Assembly (NCBI GenBank): GCA_007922195.1
Contig: ML682130.1
Span: forward strand, 306,484-370,483
Source of the DNA: Podocnemis expansa
Lineage: Eukaryota > Chordata > Testudines > Podocnemididae
Direction of reading: 5' to 3'
DNA length: 64,000 nt
Below are positions 37,860 to 49,019 of this stretch, piece by piece. The notes under the pieces were generated by a model, which worked only from the letters and a program-made list of their open reading frames with translations, was not told the origin of the DNA and ran no database searches. Each line of letters starts with the position of its first letter. The stretch's first letter is position 1. The translations under genes were made by a program, and so were the position numbers.

Positions 37860-38890
37860 CACTGTTGAACCCCCAGTTGGCGATGTAACTGCGATGGACT
37901 GATGACACCCACCAAGGAGACGGAAACCAATTTCCAGTAGAAAAAATTTTATAGTGGTCTCATAAAGGTATACAATGAAATAGCAACAAAAATGCCTATG
38001 TGTGTGGGGGGGTAAACAGCTACACCAGGGGCGTAGCTTGGGGCGGGGAGGGACCTGGGGCACGGCCCAGGCCCTGCCCCCAGCCAGCAGGCCCCACCCC
38101 CTCACCAGGGATAGGGCCAGGCGGGGCCGTGGGCGGCCGGGCCCTGGATCCCCAGCGGGGGAGTTGGGCCAGAGATCCGGGGAACTGGTGCTGGGACTTG
38201 GGGCACGTGCCCCGGGGTGCCCAGCGCCAGCGATGCCCCTGTGCTACAGAGTGAAAAAGACTGCAAGATACAAGTGGGATAATAAACAGCTATGTAGTAA
38301 AAGGACTATACAAAGTAGAAACGAAAACAATGCATAAATGGGAAAAAACTACACTTATAAACAATGCATAAATGGTATTATAGAGAAAAGAAAAAAGGGG
38401 AAAGAAACAAATTGAGAGAGGTAGAATAACTCTATCAGTTTATAATACCTGTCCTAGCACCGTAGTGGAACCCAAAGCGAGGAGGCAGACCAGCTGCAGC
38501 ATCCCAGTACGTAATCGGTGGGCTGGCAATTCGAGTACACCCAAAAGTCTCACAGGCGGGAGCTCCATGTCTCGGTCAGGGGATCAGTCCGACCGGTTCG
38601 TGACGTGCCCTTTAACGTTCGAGGGTGGGAGAACACTCGAGCCAACTGAGGTACAGGCTTAAATAGTGTACTGCACGGCCAGAGTATAAAATAGCCAATT
38701 GGAAGTGAGATGCAGGTCAGGACCAATAATGTAACTGGGACCAGGGACAATGATCCCTCCTTCATGGTGACAGGGGTGCTAAGAAACTCATCAGGGGGGA
38801 TCGAAACTTACCCCCCCCTTGATGACACAAGGAGTTGAGACCCATCAGGGAGATCGATACTTAACACTCCTCCCTGTGAGCTCCATAGTC
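37860..38890 (-). other. Promoter-like repeat, possibly LTR, unclassified
   Basis: On the - strand: a CTATTTAAG box near 38660, short alternating GATCGAAACTTA/GATCGATACTTA motifs with CATCAGGG upstream, and a possible splice donor CAGGTATTATAA near 38450. The stretch is interrupted by a hAT-like element at 38026-38241. No AATAAA at a convincing place and no paired copy, so the LTR idea is weak. Confidence 0.3.
38026..38241. mobile_element. 216-bp GC-rich hAT-like element
   Basis: Ends CAGGGGCGTAGC and GCGATGCCCCTG are inverted repeats. Flanks AGCTACAC and TGCTACAG match at six of eight positions. The last 41 bp are almost identical to the right end of the 7.25-kb insertion at 51278-58527, and the left end also shares GACCTGGGGCAC. 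Confidence 0.7.
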
Positions 38891-38899
38891 TAGAGGGTT

Positions 38900-39290
38900 G
38901 CGTTGGGGGGTGGGGTGGCCATTACATCTGCCACCTCCGTTGACACCCACCTACTCCCAGCCGGCCACACCTCCCCAAGGGAGGGAGGACTGCGGCCAGC
39001 GTGGCGCAGCAGCTTGCCAGGAGCGTGGGCCCCTGGAGAGGCCCGCTCTGAAGAGTTTGGGCTGCTTTGCCCCCGGCCACCCCAGGCCTGGAAGCAGCCA
39101 AAACTCTTCGGACCGTACCGCTCCAGGGGGCCCCACTCCTGGCAAGCCGCAGCGCTGCACTGGCTGGGAGTAGGGGGGGAGTGCTGTTCTGCTCCCGCTG
39201 GAGAGAGGCTGGTCTGCCAGGCAGGCGGCAAAGCTTTCAGACCTGTTGGTCTGCCGCTCTCCACTTCCCCACAGCCCCATGAGTGCACAG
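38900..39290. repeat. Large GC-rich inverted repeat (hairpin)
   Basis: Arms of about 67 bp at ~38996-39063 and ~39089-39157 are reverse complements with some mismatches (GCTTGCCAGGAGCGTGGG vs CCCACTCCTGGCAAGC; GAAGAGTTTGGGCTGCTT vs AAGCAGCCAAAACTCTTC), separated by ~25 bp. It adjoins, and probably interrupts, the DIRS fragment that follows. ORFs on both strands here are mirror-image shadows. Confidence 0.6.
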
Positions 39291-39299
39291 GTAAGTGAA

Positions 39300-40070
39300 A
39301 CAGGGAGCAGCTATACAGCTGAGAGGCCCTAGGCCACCGGCTGCTTCGCATACCCCAAAAGCCGCCTCTGCATAACTGTAGCAGTCTCATACGTAGGTGC
39401 ACCATCCTCATCACAGAGGCGGAAGCTGTCATGTGGCCTAACACCTGGAAGCACCACCTCGGTACAGGCGTGGTGTCATTTTGAAATGATTGTAGACATT
39501 GACTGATGCCTGTATGGGAAAGGGAAGAATTCACTCTCTTTGCATCCAGGAGGACTCCTGTGAACTCTGTTCCCTTTGTTGAGGTCAGTTTTGATTTTTC
39601 CACATTTAGGAGAAGTCCTCCGCACGGAGCGGATGCTGCACCAGACCTGGTCTCTGGATCTGCCCCTGATCAGCCAATCATCCCGGTACGGGAATAGTCG
39701 AACCTCTTGTTTTTTTGGTAGGCCAATACTGCTGCCACACACTTTGTGAAAACTCCTGGCACTAGTGAGAGTCCAAAGGGAAGGACAGTGACTTGGAAGT
39801 GCTTGCCTCCTGTCATGAACCAGAGGAACTTTCTGGGTTGCATCCTGATATGGCTGAGAAAGTAGGCATCTTTTAGAGATCAAGGACTGCAAACAAGTCT
39901 CTGGGTCCAGTAAAGGGGAACAGAAGGATAGCAGAACCATTCAAAACTTTATTTTCTTTATGAACTTGTTTAGGGTTCTTAGGTCTAAAATACGTCTCAG
40001 GCTGCCGCTTGCCTTTGGAACCAAAAAGTATCATGCGTAAAAGCCCCTCCCCCTTTCCAAGGATTTTCAC
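39300..40070 (-). pseudogene. DIRS reverse transcriptase fragment, third copy
   Basis: On the - strand, blocks in shifting frames: YFRPKNPKQVHKENKVLNG, FTGPRDLFAVLDL, FPYRDDWLIRG (YLDD-like site near 39680), FTGVLLDAKRVNSSL and VLGHMTASASVMRMVHLRMR. This order fits DIRS RT through the RT-RNase H linker. Many stops and frameshifts. Gag and recombinase are not seen next to it. Confidence 0.7.
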
Positions 40071-40106
40071 AAAATGTTTTCACAAAATTTATTATTTCCA
40101 GTGATG

Positions 40107-40135
40107 AAGACAGACAGACAGACAGACAGACAGAC
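40107..40135. repeat. (GACA)n microsatellite
   Basis: About seven uninterrupted GACA units. Confidence 0.9.
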
Positions 40136-41750
40136 TCCTTTCCCCAACCAAGTTATAGCCCAAGCCCCACAGGCTCTAGCTACGTTCATAAGTAGGTAGA
40201 AAAGTGCAGAAAGGTGCACGGAAGCCACATGACGTGTGGAGAACCAGACACCAAAGGAAAGACTGAGAGCAGGAAATTCAAACATATCAGGTTTGTATTA
40301 AGATTCTCTAATTACTTTACAATTTAGACTAACCAATACACATTTAACAAGCAAAGTCAAAGAATGAGCTTTCTAGGCAAGTCTGACCAGAGATCAATCA
40401 ATTCTGAAACCAGTCTAGTGAAGACTCCACCAAAAAATGAGCATAGAAGGTACACATGGATTTAAAAGATTTTATGACAATTCTTTCTTTCTAACAGCAT
40501 ACAGCATATCATTGATAGGACCATGAACTGATAAATGTATGGAATAACAGAGGAAACATTAATGCATCCAGCAAATCCTAGACAGTTAATAAGAAGTTAT
40601 AACAAGTTCTGATTTCTATAAGATGGCTCACAAATGACAATTTGCTTATACTCACACCTGAAGTAAAGATGTTCATCTGGAGTACAAAGCCTAGCATCTC
40701 TGATATGACTTAGCTAAGATAAAACAATAAGACTAGCTAAGATTAAAAGTAAACTTGTTTGTGGGTTTGTGAAGATCTTCTTTTGAGACACTTGAGCTCA
40801 GGTTCAGGAGGAGGGAAGCTTCAAATTCTCTCCCAATGCCAGGGCCTTAAACACCCTTTTCTTATACACCATAGGTTCTATACTTTTATATCACTCCAAA
40901 AATAAACTAAATTACCTCATTTTTCCTTATCCCAATATGGGTCTTGACCTGAAAATTGTCAGAGGGTGCTTAGGTTACTGGCTTTAGGGATTCATGCATC
41001 TAATTGGCGTATTTTCCCTACCAGAATATTCCCCTTCCCCTTCTGTTTCTGTTTGTGTAAGCTGTGACTTTTGTGGGGTTCTAGCAAAATGTCAAAGGTC
41101 CCACCCTGAGCTATTATTAAACCAATTGGCCTACATATCGGGATCTAAAACAGCTTACCTGGTGCTTTCCATTAGCGTCTATGGAACACAGAGCCACCTT
41201 TCACCGACATAGTTTGTTTCACAGTTATCACTCCTATTGCAGGGCAATTGCATACTGACTTGTCGTTTTTACAAGGCATGCAGGATTCTTGCATTGCCAG
41301 CTTCTAATACAAAAGTGATGCTAACCTACTTACTGACGCTAAGTAAAATACTATAGAACCAGGATTTCTTAAACTTGTAAACAACAATACACATGTATAA
41401 AATAGACAGAGAATAATCTATGCATGCAAACTCAATATAGATATAGTCAAGGGCTACAGGTCAGAGGGAGAGTGTGGGGTGCATCAGGCAGAAATAGTCT
41501 CTGTTGTCCCCACAGAGCATGTTGCAGTAATGGGGAGGGGGGTACCAGGAGGGCTCTCAGGGTCCTTGTGTCCCTCTGGCCATGATGGAGGTTGGACTGG
41601 CTGCAACGCTAGTCAGAGTTCTTGGCATCTCTGCCTCTCCTTTCCCCTGCATCCAACATCAACATCTCAGCAATGAGGAGACGCTGCCCCCATCACTCTC
41701 CTTGGCATGTCGTTCACACACTTGAGATTTCAGGGGCAGCTTCACGCAAC
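40136..41750. other. Intergenic, no gene recognised
   Basis: AT-rich, no domain-bearing ORF on either strand. Possibly an old repeat, but no end pairs were found. Confidence 0.4.
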
Positions 41751-43690
41751 ACTCACAGGCTAGTTCTACTCGCTCTCTGGCTCAGCAGGGAGCTCACAGT
41801 TTTCTGACTTACTGCTAGCTCTTTGCTTCTGAAATGCAAACCCAGCAGTGACCCAGCTCTGTGCTCCTCACCTCTCATCCTCTCCTCACTCTGATGCTGG
41901 GTCTGCCTGAGCTACTGGGGGCAGGGTAAACAGGCAGGGGTTAAAGTAAAATTTGGTGGACCCCGGACTCCTCCCGCACAGGTGGGTCCCCCAATACCTG
42001 TCCCTAGAACCCACCCCCTGACACACACACACACAAAACCCCCAGCAGCCTCTCCCCACCTCAAAACCCTTACCTCCCCTGTTTGTATGCTGCCTGATTG
42101 GGTGGGAGCTGCTTCTGGACACAAGCTACTTGGCCCTGCAGGGGCAGATTCACAAAATCCCACCCTGAAATAGCTCTCTGGTCGCTGGGCTTAAGGAGCA
42201 GCAGGGCTTAAGGTGGAGCCACTGCTAGTGATATTTTTAGGGGGGCCCAGGAACTCACCTTTCCTGCACATTCCTCTATTTTAGGGGGGCTAGAACGCTG
42301 CCAGCTTAAAAATAGGGGGCCCCAGATCTGTGCTCTGGTGCATTCCACCCTACTTTAACTCCTGTAAACAGGTCACCCAGGTCTATAAAAAATCCACACC
42401 CCCTGAGAGATGCAATGATACCAGCCTATCTAATGGTGTACACAACACTGTCAGGGCGTCCCCTGTTGACACAATTACAGCCTCTTGGGGAGGTGGAGGA
42501 TTTACACCAATGGAAGAAGGGATCCTCTCAAATCTGTCTACATTGCATCTTCTTTGAGCCACTAGCAGAGGTGCTCCTGAAGCATTTTAAGCTAAGGGGA
42601 GCCCAACTTCACAGCTTTGCAGGACTCAGGCAGCAACTTCACGTATCAATGGTTGTCTCAGCATACGAAACTAGCACTAACCCTCCAATTTTGCCCTGGA
42701 GATACTGGCTGTTGCCATTATTCAAAGAAAACAATAATCATTTCACAAAAAGTAGAAAATGCCTAAAAGGGCCAATTCTGGCTACTCAGTCTCCTGAAAT
42801 CCTCAATAAATGTGAGAAACACCTTGTGAAACTAAACTCATATTAATGTCTGCGACTAAACAATTTCAGGACAAGGGAAAAACCCTCAATCCAGGGTGTG
42901 CTACAAAACCCTCAAAAATCAGGAAAATTAATCTTCTCCTTTTCTTTTGACAAAGGAAAGCCTGCTCCACTTCTCACTTCATTATTTGCTTGTTTGATAT
43001 TTAAAACTTTTAGGATCACCATAATAAAAAAAGGAACAAAACTAAACAAAATATTCCCCCCATAACCTGGATTAGCATAGGAAAGAATGGAAGAGATTTT
43101 ACCAGTAGATGGATATGCGTGTAAGATCAGACGAGTCAAACTGTTTCTTAATCTTCATATGGATTCCCTTCTACTGACACCCTTCTTCTTTCTTGGGTCT
43201 GTGACATTTTCTTTTCCAGTCCTTAGGAGTCTGATACAGGATCAGAGTGATCAGCACTGACTCCTAACCATGGATAACCAAGGACAATCTGGCAAGTCAC
43301 AGACAGGAAATGGTGGGGTACTATGGGGACTGGCTAAACACTCCATTTCTTGTACAGAAGGTGCTGTATCCAGGGAGGAGTGGGACAGTGACCATGGAAG
43401 ATGGGAATCCTTGGGACTCACCCCACTGCTCTGAAATAGCTGTGGGAAGCGCTGCACCCAACACTCTCAGGCTGTAATGCGATCTGTCTATCTCTCCTGT
43501 TCACCCTGGCAAAGTATGTGATGGGAGCAATTTTCTGAATGCCCTTGGCTCATTCAACTAACCCACTGATGCTTGGCTCCTGCTGTATCCTCACCTCAGC
43601 AACGGGCAGCCGGATTTTTGGGAATCAAATGCCCCTGGTGTGCGTGTGAGAATCAGGAACTGGATTTTTTACTATGTTCAAGCATAGTTA
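41751..43690 (-). other. Gene C 3' flank, duplicated at gene B
   Basis: Equivalent to 26080-27944 of gene B, with extra sequence at 41960-42360. It holds the shared blocks AAGGAAAGCCTGCTCC (B: AGTAAAACCTGCTTC), GGACAATCTGGCAAGTCACA and ACCTCAGCAACGGGCAGC. A DIRS gag fragment lies inside (next entry). Confidence 0.6.
41990..42125 (-). mobile_element. DIRS gag C-terminal fragment
   Basis: On the - strand it encodes PEAAPTQSGSIQTGEV in one frame, from DNA nearly identical to 61490-61600, where the neighbouring frame reads QKQLPPSQAAYKQG next to a KLHGMKD gag block. Very short. Confidence 0.4.
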
Positions 43691-43775
43691 GGGAACTCAA
43701 GAGAATTCTCCAACTGTCAGGAAGTGTCACTTTTGTCCAATACACAGTCAGACACGCTTGGGGCATTATTCATAA

Positions 43776-44286
43776 TGGCTATCTTTACACTTCCATTGTA
43801 TATCAATGTACTGAAATTGAAATAAAAGTAACTAAATTTAAGTTCAATCGATTTAATGTGTCCCCATTAGAAACTCAAATTGAACTTGCATGTCCTTGGA
43901 CGTGACTTGCTAGTTCTATTTAGGAGAGGGGCACCATGGAAGGCCCTTCTTGGAGGCCACTGGGCGTGGGGAAGCTGGCTTCTAAGAAGGGCCATAGCCC
44001 CACTCAATACAAAGAGGAAGGCACCCTGAGGTGAACAAAGGCAAAAAGTGTTAAATGGAAATAACACAGAAATAACACAGCTATACTGTGTTTTGAAACA
44101 ATAATTTCAATTTAACAGTCTTTTCAATATAAAGCAAGATTTTATTACTTCAAAATGACCATTCCTTATTGCAAAATGAGGGAGCTCCTCATTTCAAAAT
44201 AAGGAAAACTCGTGTAGACATGCACTACTTTAAATCAAAATAACCATCATTATTTCAATTTAAAGTGTAAGTGTAGACGTACCCAA
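43776..44286. mobile_element. Harbinger-like MITE, ~511 bp, in gene C flank
   Basis: Ends TGGCTATCTTTACACTT and AAGTGTAGACGTACCCA are inverted repeats, with TAA at each border. Gene B has the continuous sequence ATTTATAATAAGAACG at the same place (~28940). A related inverted element is at about 62660-63150. The interior shows blocks such as AGGAGAGGGGCACCATGG, shared with that copy. Confidence 0.72.
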
Positions 44287-44441
44287 TAAGAACATTTAGA
44301 AGGATTCTCTCCAGGCTAGACTTGCTAAACCATGACACTATGGAAAAAAGAAATGAACCTACCCCAAATTCAAGGTCTCTCTCTTCCGTAAAACACTGAG
44401 GTAGGAGCTCGGATTGAGTCTTTTTCTGCAGTCATTTTATT

Positions 44442-47400
44442 TCAAGGATCACTCACACTTTTGTGGATTTTCCAATGTCTAATAAGGCTTCTTCCATGTA
44501 GAAAATATTTCCCACAGTCCAAGCACTTATGGGGTTTCTCTCCTCTGTCAATTCTCTGATGTTTAATCAGGTCTGATCTCTGTTTAAAACTTTTCCCACA
44601 GTCCAAGGTCTTATGGGGACTCCCTCCTGCGTGGATTGCCTGATGTTTAATAAGTTTTGATCTGTCTGTGAAATTTTTCCCACAGTCCAAGCACTTATTA
44701 GGTCTCTCTCTTGTGTGGACTGCTCGATGTGCAACAAGGCTTGCTGTATATTTGAAACTTTTCCCACAGTCCAAGCACTTATGCGGTCTGTCTCCTGTGT
44801 GGATTGCGCCATGTCTAGTAAGGTCTGGACCCCTTATAAAACTTTTCCCACACTCCAAGCACTTATGGGGTGTCTCTCCTCTGTGGACTGTCTGATGTGC
44901 AACAAGTCCTGATCTCTGTGTGAAACTTTTCCCACACTCCAAACACTTATGGGGTCTCTCTCCTGTGTGGATTCTCTGATGGTGAAGAAGGCCTGATCTG
45001 TCTTTAAAACTTCTCCCACACTCCAAACACTTATGGGGTCTCTCTCCTGTGTGGATCCTCTGATGGTTAAGAAGGCCAGATCTGTATACAAAACTTTTCC
45101 CACACTCCAAGCACTTATGGGGTCTCTCTCCTGTGTGGATTCTCTGATGGTAAAGAAGGCCAGATCTGTATACAAAACTTTTCCCACACTCCAAGCACTT
45201 ATGGGGTCTCTCTCGTGTGTGGATCCTCTGATGGTAAACAAGGCTTGATTTGTCTATAAAACTTTTCCCACACTCCAAGCATTTATGGGGTCTCCCTCCT
45301 GTGTGGATTCTCTGATGGTAAAGAAAACCTGATCTGTATTTAAAACTTTTCCCACAGTCCAAGCACTTATAGGGTGTCTCTCCTGTGTGGTTTCTCCGAT
45401 GTTGAAAAAGGCCTGATCTGTGTTTAAAACTTTTCCCACAGTCCAAGCACTTATAGGGTGTCTCGCCTGTGTGGATTCTACGATGGCTATTAAGAAATGA
45501 TCTCCATGGAAAACTTTTACCACAGTCTACACACTTATGGGGTCCCTCTCTGCTGTGGACTGCCTGAAATGCAACAAGGCTTGACGTACGTTCGAAACTT
45601 CTCCCTAAGTCCAAACAGTTTTGGGGCATCCGTCCTGTATGGATTCTCAGATGTTGAAGAAGGGTTGCTCTCCATGTATAACTTTTCCCACAGTGCAAGC
45701 ACTTATGGGGTCTCTCTCCTGTGTGGATTCTCTGATGGTAAACAAGGCTTGATCTGTCTACAAAACTTTTCCCACAGTCCAAGCACTTATGGGGTCTCTC
45801 CCCTGTGTGGATTGCATGATGTCTAGTAAGGCCCGATCTCTGAGTAAAACTTTTCCCACACTCCAAGCACTTATGCGGTCTCTCTCCTGTGTGAACTGCC
45901 TGATGTCTACTAAGGTCTGATGTCCATGTAAAACTTTTCCCACAGTCCAAGCACTTATGGGGTCTCTTTCCTGTGTGGATTACCTGATGTGCAAGAAGNN
46001 NNNNNNNNGCAAGAAGCTTTGATCTTTCTGTGAAACTCTTCCCACAGTCCAAGCAGTTATGGGGTATCTTTACTGTGTGGACTGCCTGATGTCTAGTAAA
46101 GCTTGATCTCCATGTAAAACTTTTCCCACAGTCCAAACACTTATGGGGTTTCTCTCCTGTGTGGATTGCCTGATGTGCAACAAGCTTTGATCTTTGTGTG
46201 AAACTTTTCCCACAGTCCAAGCACCTATTCCTTTCCTCTCTTGTGTGGGTTCTCTCAGGTTTAATTACCGCTGACTTCCAAATGAAAGACTTCCCGCCCA
46301 CAAAGCACTGAGAGGGTTTCTCAGCCATGTGGCATCTCCCATGCTCATTATGGTCTGAGCTGTTACTGATGTTTTTCCCATAGTCCATGCACAGAATTCG
46401 TTTCTGTCCCATATGGACTGTTGGATGTGTAATTAGGTGTGATTTCACACTGAATTGTTTTCCACTCTCAAGAGATTCATTAGGTTCCTTCAGATCTGTT
46501 CGCTGGACTGTGGTTTCCTTGGCATCATTCAATCCTTCCCCAAATCTAACAGATGTTTCCACTTTTCTGCTCAGAAACTTCACTGCCCTCTGCTGATTTT
46601 CCCCCTCTTCTCCCTTTTCTAAGCACTGGGAACAATTCCCGTCACCTCTTCTCACAATGTTCCCCTGTGACTCCACTTGCCCAGCCACTTCTAGTGGTTG
46701 ATTCCTCTCCTTGCTGTCACTTGCTAGCTCCTCACCTGATGGGAGAGAGAGAGATAATTCAGACCTTTGGTCCTTTTATTAAGGAGAAGGTGGAAGAGCA
46801 CAAGTGGATAATGCAACATGTTAAACTTGGGAAGAGAGTCCAGTTAAATTCTGTCTCCACATCCCACCCAGACACTTCCAGGACACTGAAAATCAGGAAG
46901 AAAATGTTGGAACTAACACACTGGCTGGAAAACCAGTGCTGACATCTACTGCCTAGCAACCAAGACCTGGGTAAAATGAGATGGAACTGAGGGGCTTGTT
47001 CACACCACATTTGGGTGATTCTTAACTTTTTTCTTCCTTTTCCACATGGCTTCTATGTCACTCCTCACCTGTGTGCCTGTCTGTCAGGAGCGGACTTTTC
47101 TCACAGGCAGGGTGATCGGGCACCCACAGCTCCTCCCCTCTTTCAAGCTGGGCAATCAGTTGAGGTTTGGGAATGGGAAATCCTGCTTGGGGGAGAAATC
47201 AGAGATCAGAGGGCATAGAGCATCAACAGTGTATTCATCACAAACACCATTTCATGACCCCTCTCCCTGTGCTGTCCTGAGGGAATGCTGAATAGAAGAG
47301 GACGGGAATAAGGTCCCTGAGCCTCTTTTAGAGAAGCAGGTATGCTGGGGAGATGGTGGGAATTGTCATGTCCTCACTATGGGATCCTGGGACTTGTGTG

Positions 47401-48226
47401 TTCGGGGGGCCTTGCAGATACACACACAGCTCTGCAGATAAACCCTACCTCTTTCTAAAGCTGCAGAGCCAAGAGTCCCCGCCAGGGCTGGAGCTAGTTT
47501 CAGGGGGGAAGGTGAACAGGGATTCTGAGGAGATGTGACAAACAAGACAGATGGCTGAGTCCACTGAATCTGCCCTCTTGAAAGCTGGGATAAGGGGCAA
47601 GTTAGGATGTGCACACTAGATTGACATCCTGTTCCATGGGAGAGAGGTAGGGAGATGCAAGTCTCTACAGTGCAGCTGGGGATTAGAGGACCGATTCTCC
47701 ACCAGTCCATTTGTCCAGGGAAAGACCTGACTGCATTCAGCAATGCTGACCCTAGAGGCACAGGAATCCCTTACCCAGCGAGCTCACATTCTCATAGTTC
47801 TCCCGCATGACGTCCCTATAGAGGGCTCGCTGCCTGACGTCCAGCAGAGCCCCCTGTGCCTGGCTGAAATACACGGCCACATCCTCAAAGGTCACTGGCA
47901 TCTGAAACAACAAAGGATTATAAGGCACAGGCTGATACCGGAAACCGGACATGTTGTGAACAAGGAACAGGGATAGTAATCGTGACAACTTCCATCTGTC
48001 TTACACAGCAGCCTCTGGTGTGTTGGTTCAGACTCCAGCACCTGAGCCTGGAAAAATCTTCCTAGACAGTTGTAGGGGGTTGGTTCCTGTTCCAGAAAGG
48101 AAGGAATTTTCAACCCCTGTCAAAGGGCTCCGCAGAAAATCAGCAGGTTGATCGCACCCCATCCTCCCTCTGCCCCTTAGAGGCTCCATGAAAATCCCCT
48201 ACCTGCACCGGTTCCACCGCAGTCAT
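44442..48226 (-). CDS. KRAB-C2H2 zinc finger protein, gene C
   Basis: The most complete of the three KRAB zinc finger paralogs; predicted nuclear DNA-binding repressor. Coding exons on the - strand: 48203-48226 (MTAVEPVQ), 47775-47901 (KRAB-A), 47069-47182 (KRAB-B type) and 44442-46735 (fingers). With the 10 N the total is 2559 bp, 852 residues, in frame. About 19 complete C2H2 fingers plus four degenerate ones. The C-terminus IHKSVSDP and its TGA are intact, so the array is not truncated. KRAB-A has [10 protein letters not shown], lacking the EEW triplet. Four central fingers (~44970-45300) are near-identical 84-bp units (RSGLLY/N/H), a recent tandem expansion. The gap at 45999-46008 falls in a finger that reads normally if flank overlap is merged. 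Predicted 5' UTR exon 48203-48291 and exon 1 near 58597, so intron 1 is ~10.3 kb. Confidence 0.9.
45999..46008. other. Assembly gap (10 N) in gene C finger array
   Basis: The 8-bp GCAAGAAG occurs immediately on both sides (45991-45998, 46009-46016). Keeping one copy and no N gives a normal finger ([14 protein letters not shown]), so the gap is probably an unmerged contig overlap. Confidence 0.8.
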
Positions 48227-48291
48227 TTTTCTGCCCCAACCCTGGCAAAGACCCGATGATCTGGAGTGAAACCTGGATGGGATTCTTCAGC

Positions 48292-48654
48292 CTTCCTGGG
48301 TGAGCAGGGAGAACCGGTGGCTTCAGAAGTGGTTCAGTCCATTTCCTATCCCAATTCCCTTCGATCTCTGCAGTGTCTCATGCCAGTAGGCAACTCGATT
48401 TGTCTAGAACTCCCCAGGGCAGGCCTCTCCCAGCCATGCTAACCCCAGCAGTGCACTTTGAAACTCTTCCACTATCAGCATCATTGTTCCCAGTACAGTT
48501 GGTCAGAGCAGGGGGTGCAGCAAACCGATCTGGGCAGGGATTGGGACTGGGAACCCCTCTTCTCACTTACTACTCCAACTGCCCTTTTCTTTCCTCCCAG
48601 TCTCCTCTCCTCCCTGTCCCTGGGAGAACTGGTTCCCGACCCATCCATGCAACC
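48292..48654 (-). other. Gene C intron 1, exon-proximal part
   Basis: Homologous to gene A ~14860-15229 in reverse complement. Homology stops at about 48650, where the CR1 begins. Confidence 0.55.
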
Positions 48655-48826
48655 AGAAAGGCGAAAGGACAAATGGAGTTGCGGCTAGGGAGGGATGTAA
48701 GGGAGAACAAGAAGGGGTTCTACAAGTATGTTAATAACAAGAAGAGGATCAGGGATGGTGTAGGTCCCTTGCTGAATGGGGCAGGCATCCACGTGACAGA
48801 GGATGAGGGAAAAGCTGGGGAGTGTG

Positions 48827-49011
48827 CAATGTTCCCTCTAATTACTTGTAGACTGTGTGCAGAAACAATTTCTTTGTGTGCGCAAAAACATTTCTTTGTG
48901 AGCACCAATATTAGCAATATTGAATTTTTTTGTTCACACTTTATTTTGTTGTGTGCACAGGTTTCTCAACTTGTGTGCGATGCACACGCGCACAGCTTGG
49001 AGGAAACAGTG
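48827..49011 (+). mobile_element. 185-bp hAT-like MITE inside the CR1
   Basis: CAATGTTCCCTCTAATTAC ... GGAGGAAACAGTG with perfect 8-bp duplications GGAGTGTG (48819-48826, 49012-49019). Same length and family as 31294-31478. Confidence 0.9.
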
Positions 49012-49019
49012 GGAGTGTG

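Noticed and set aside
38890..39603. 237-codon - strand ORF as one gene
   Set aside because: Joins a DIRS RT fragment with the GC-rich hairpin; not a gene of its own.
44470..46250. CRISPR-like or satellite array with ~84-bp period
   Set aside because: The period is the 28-residue C2H2 finger plus linker and is fully explained by coding sequence.
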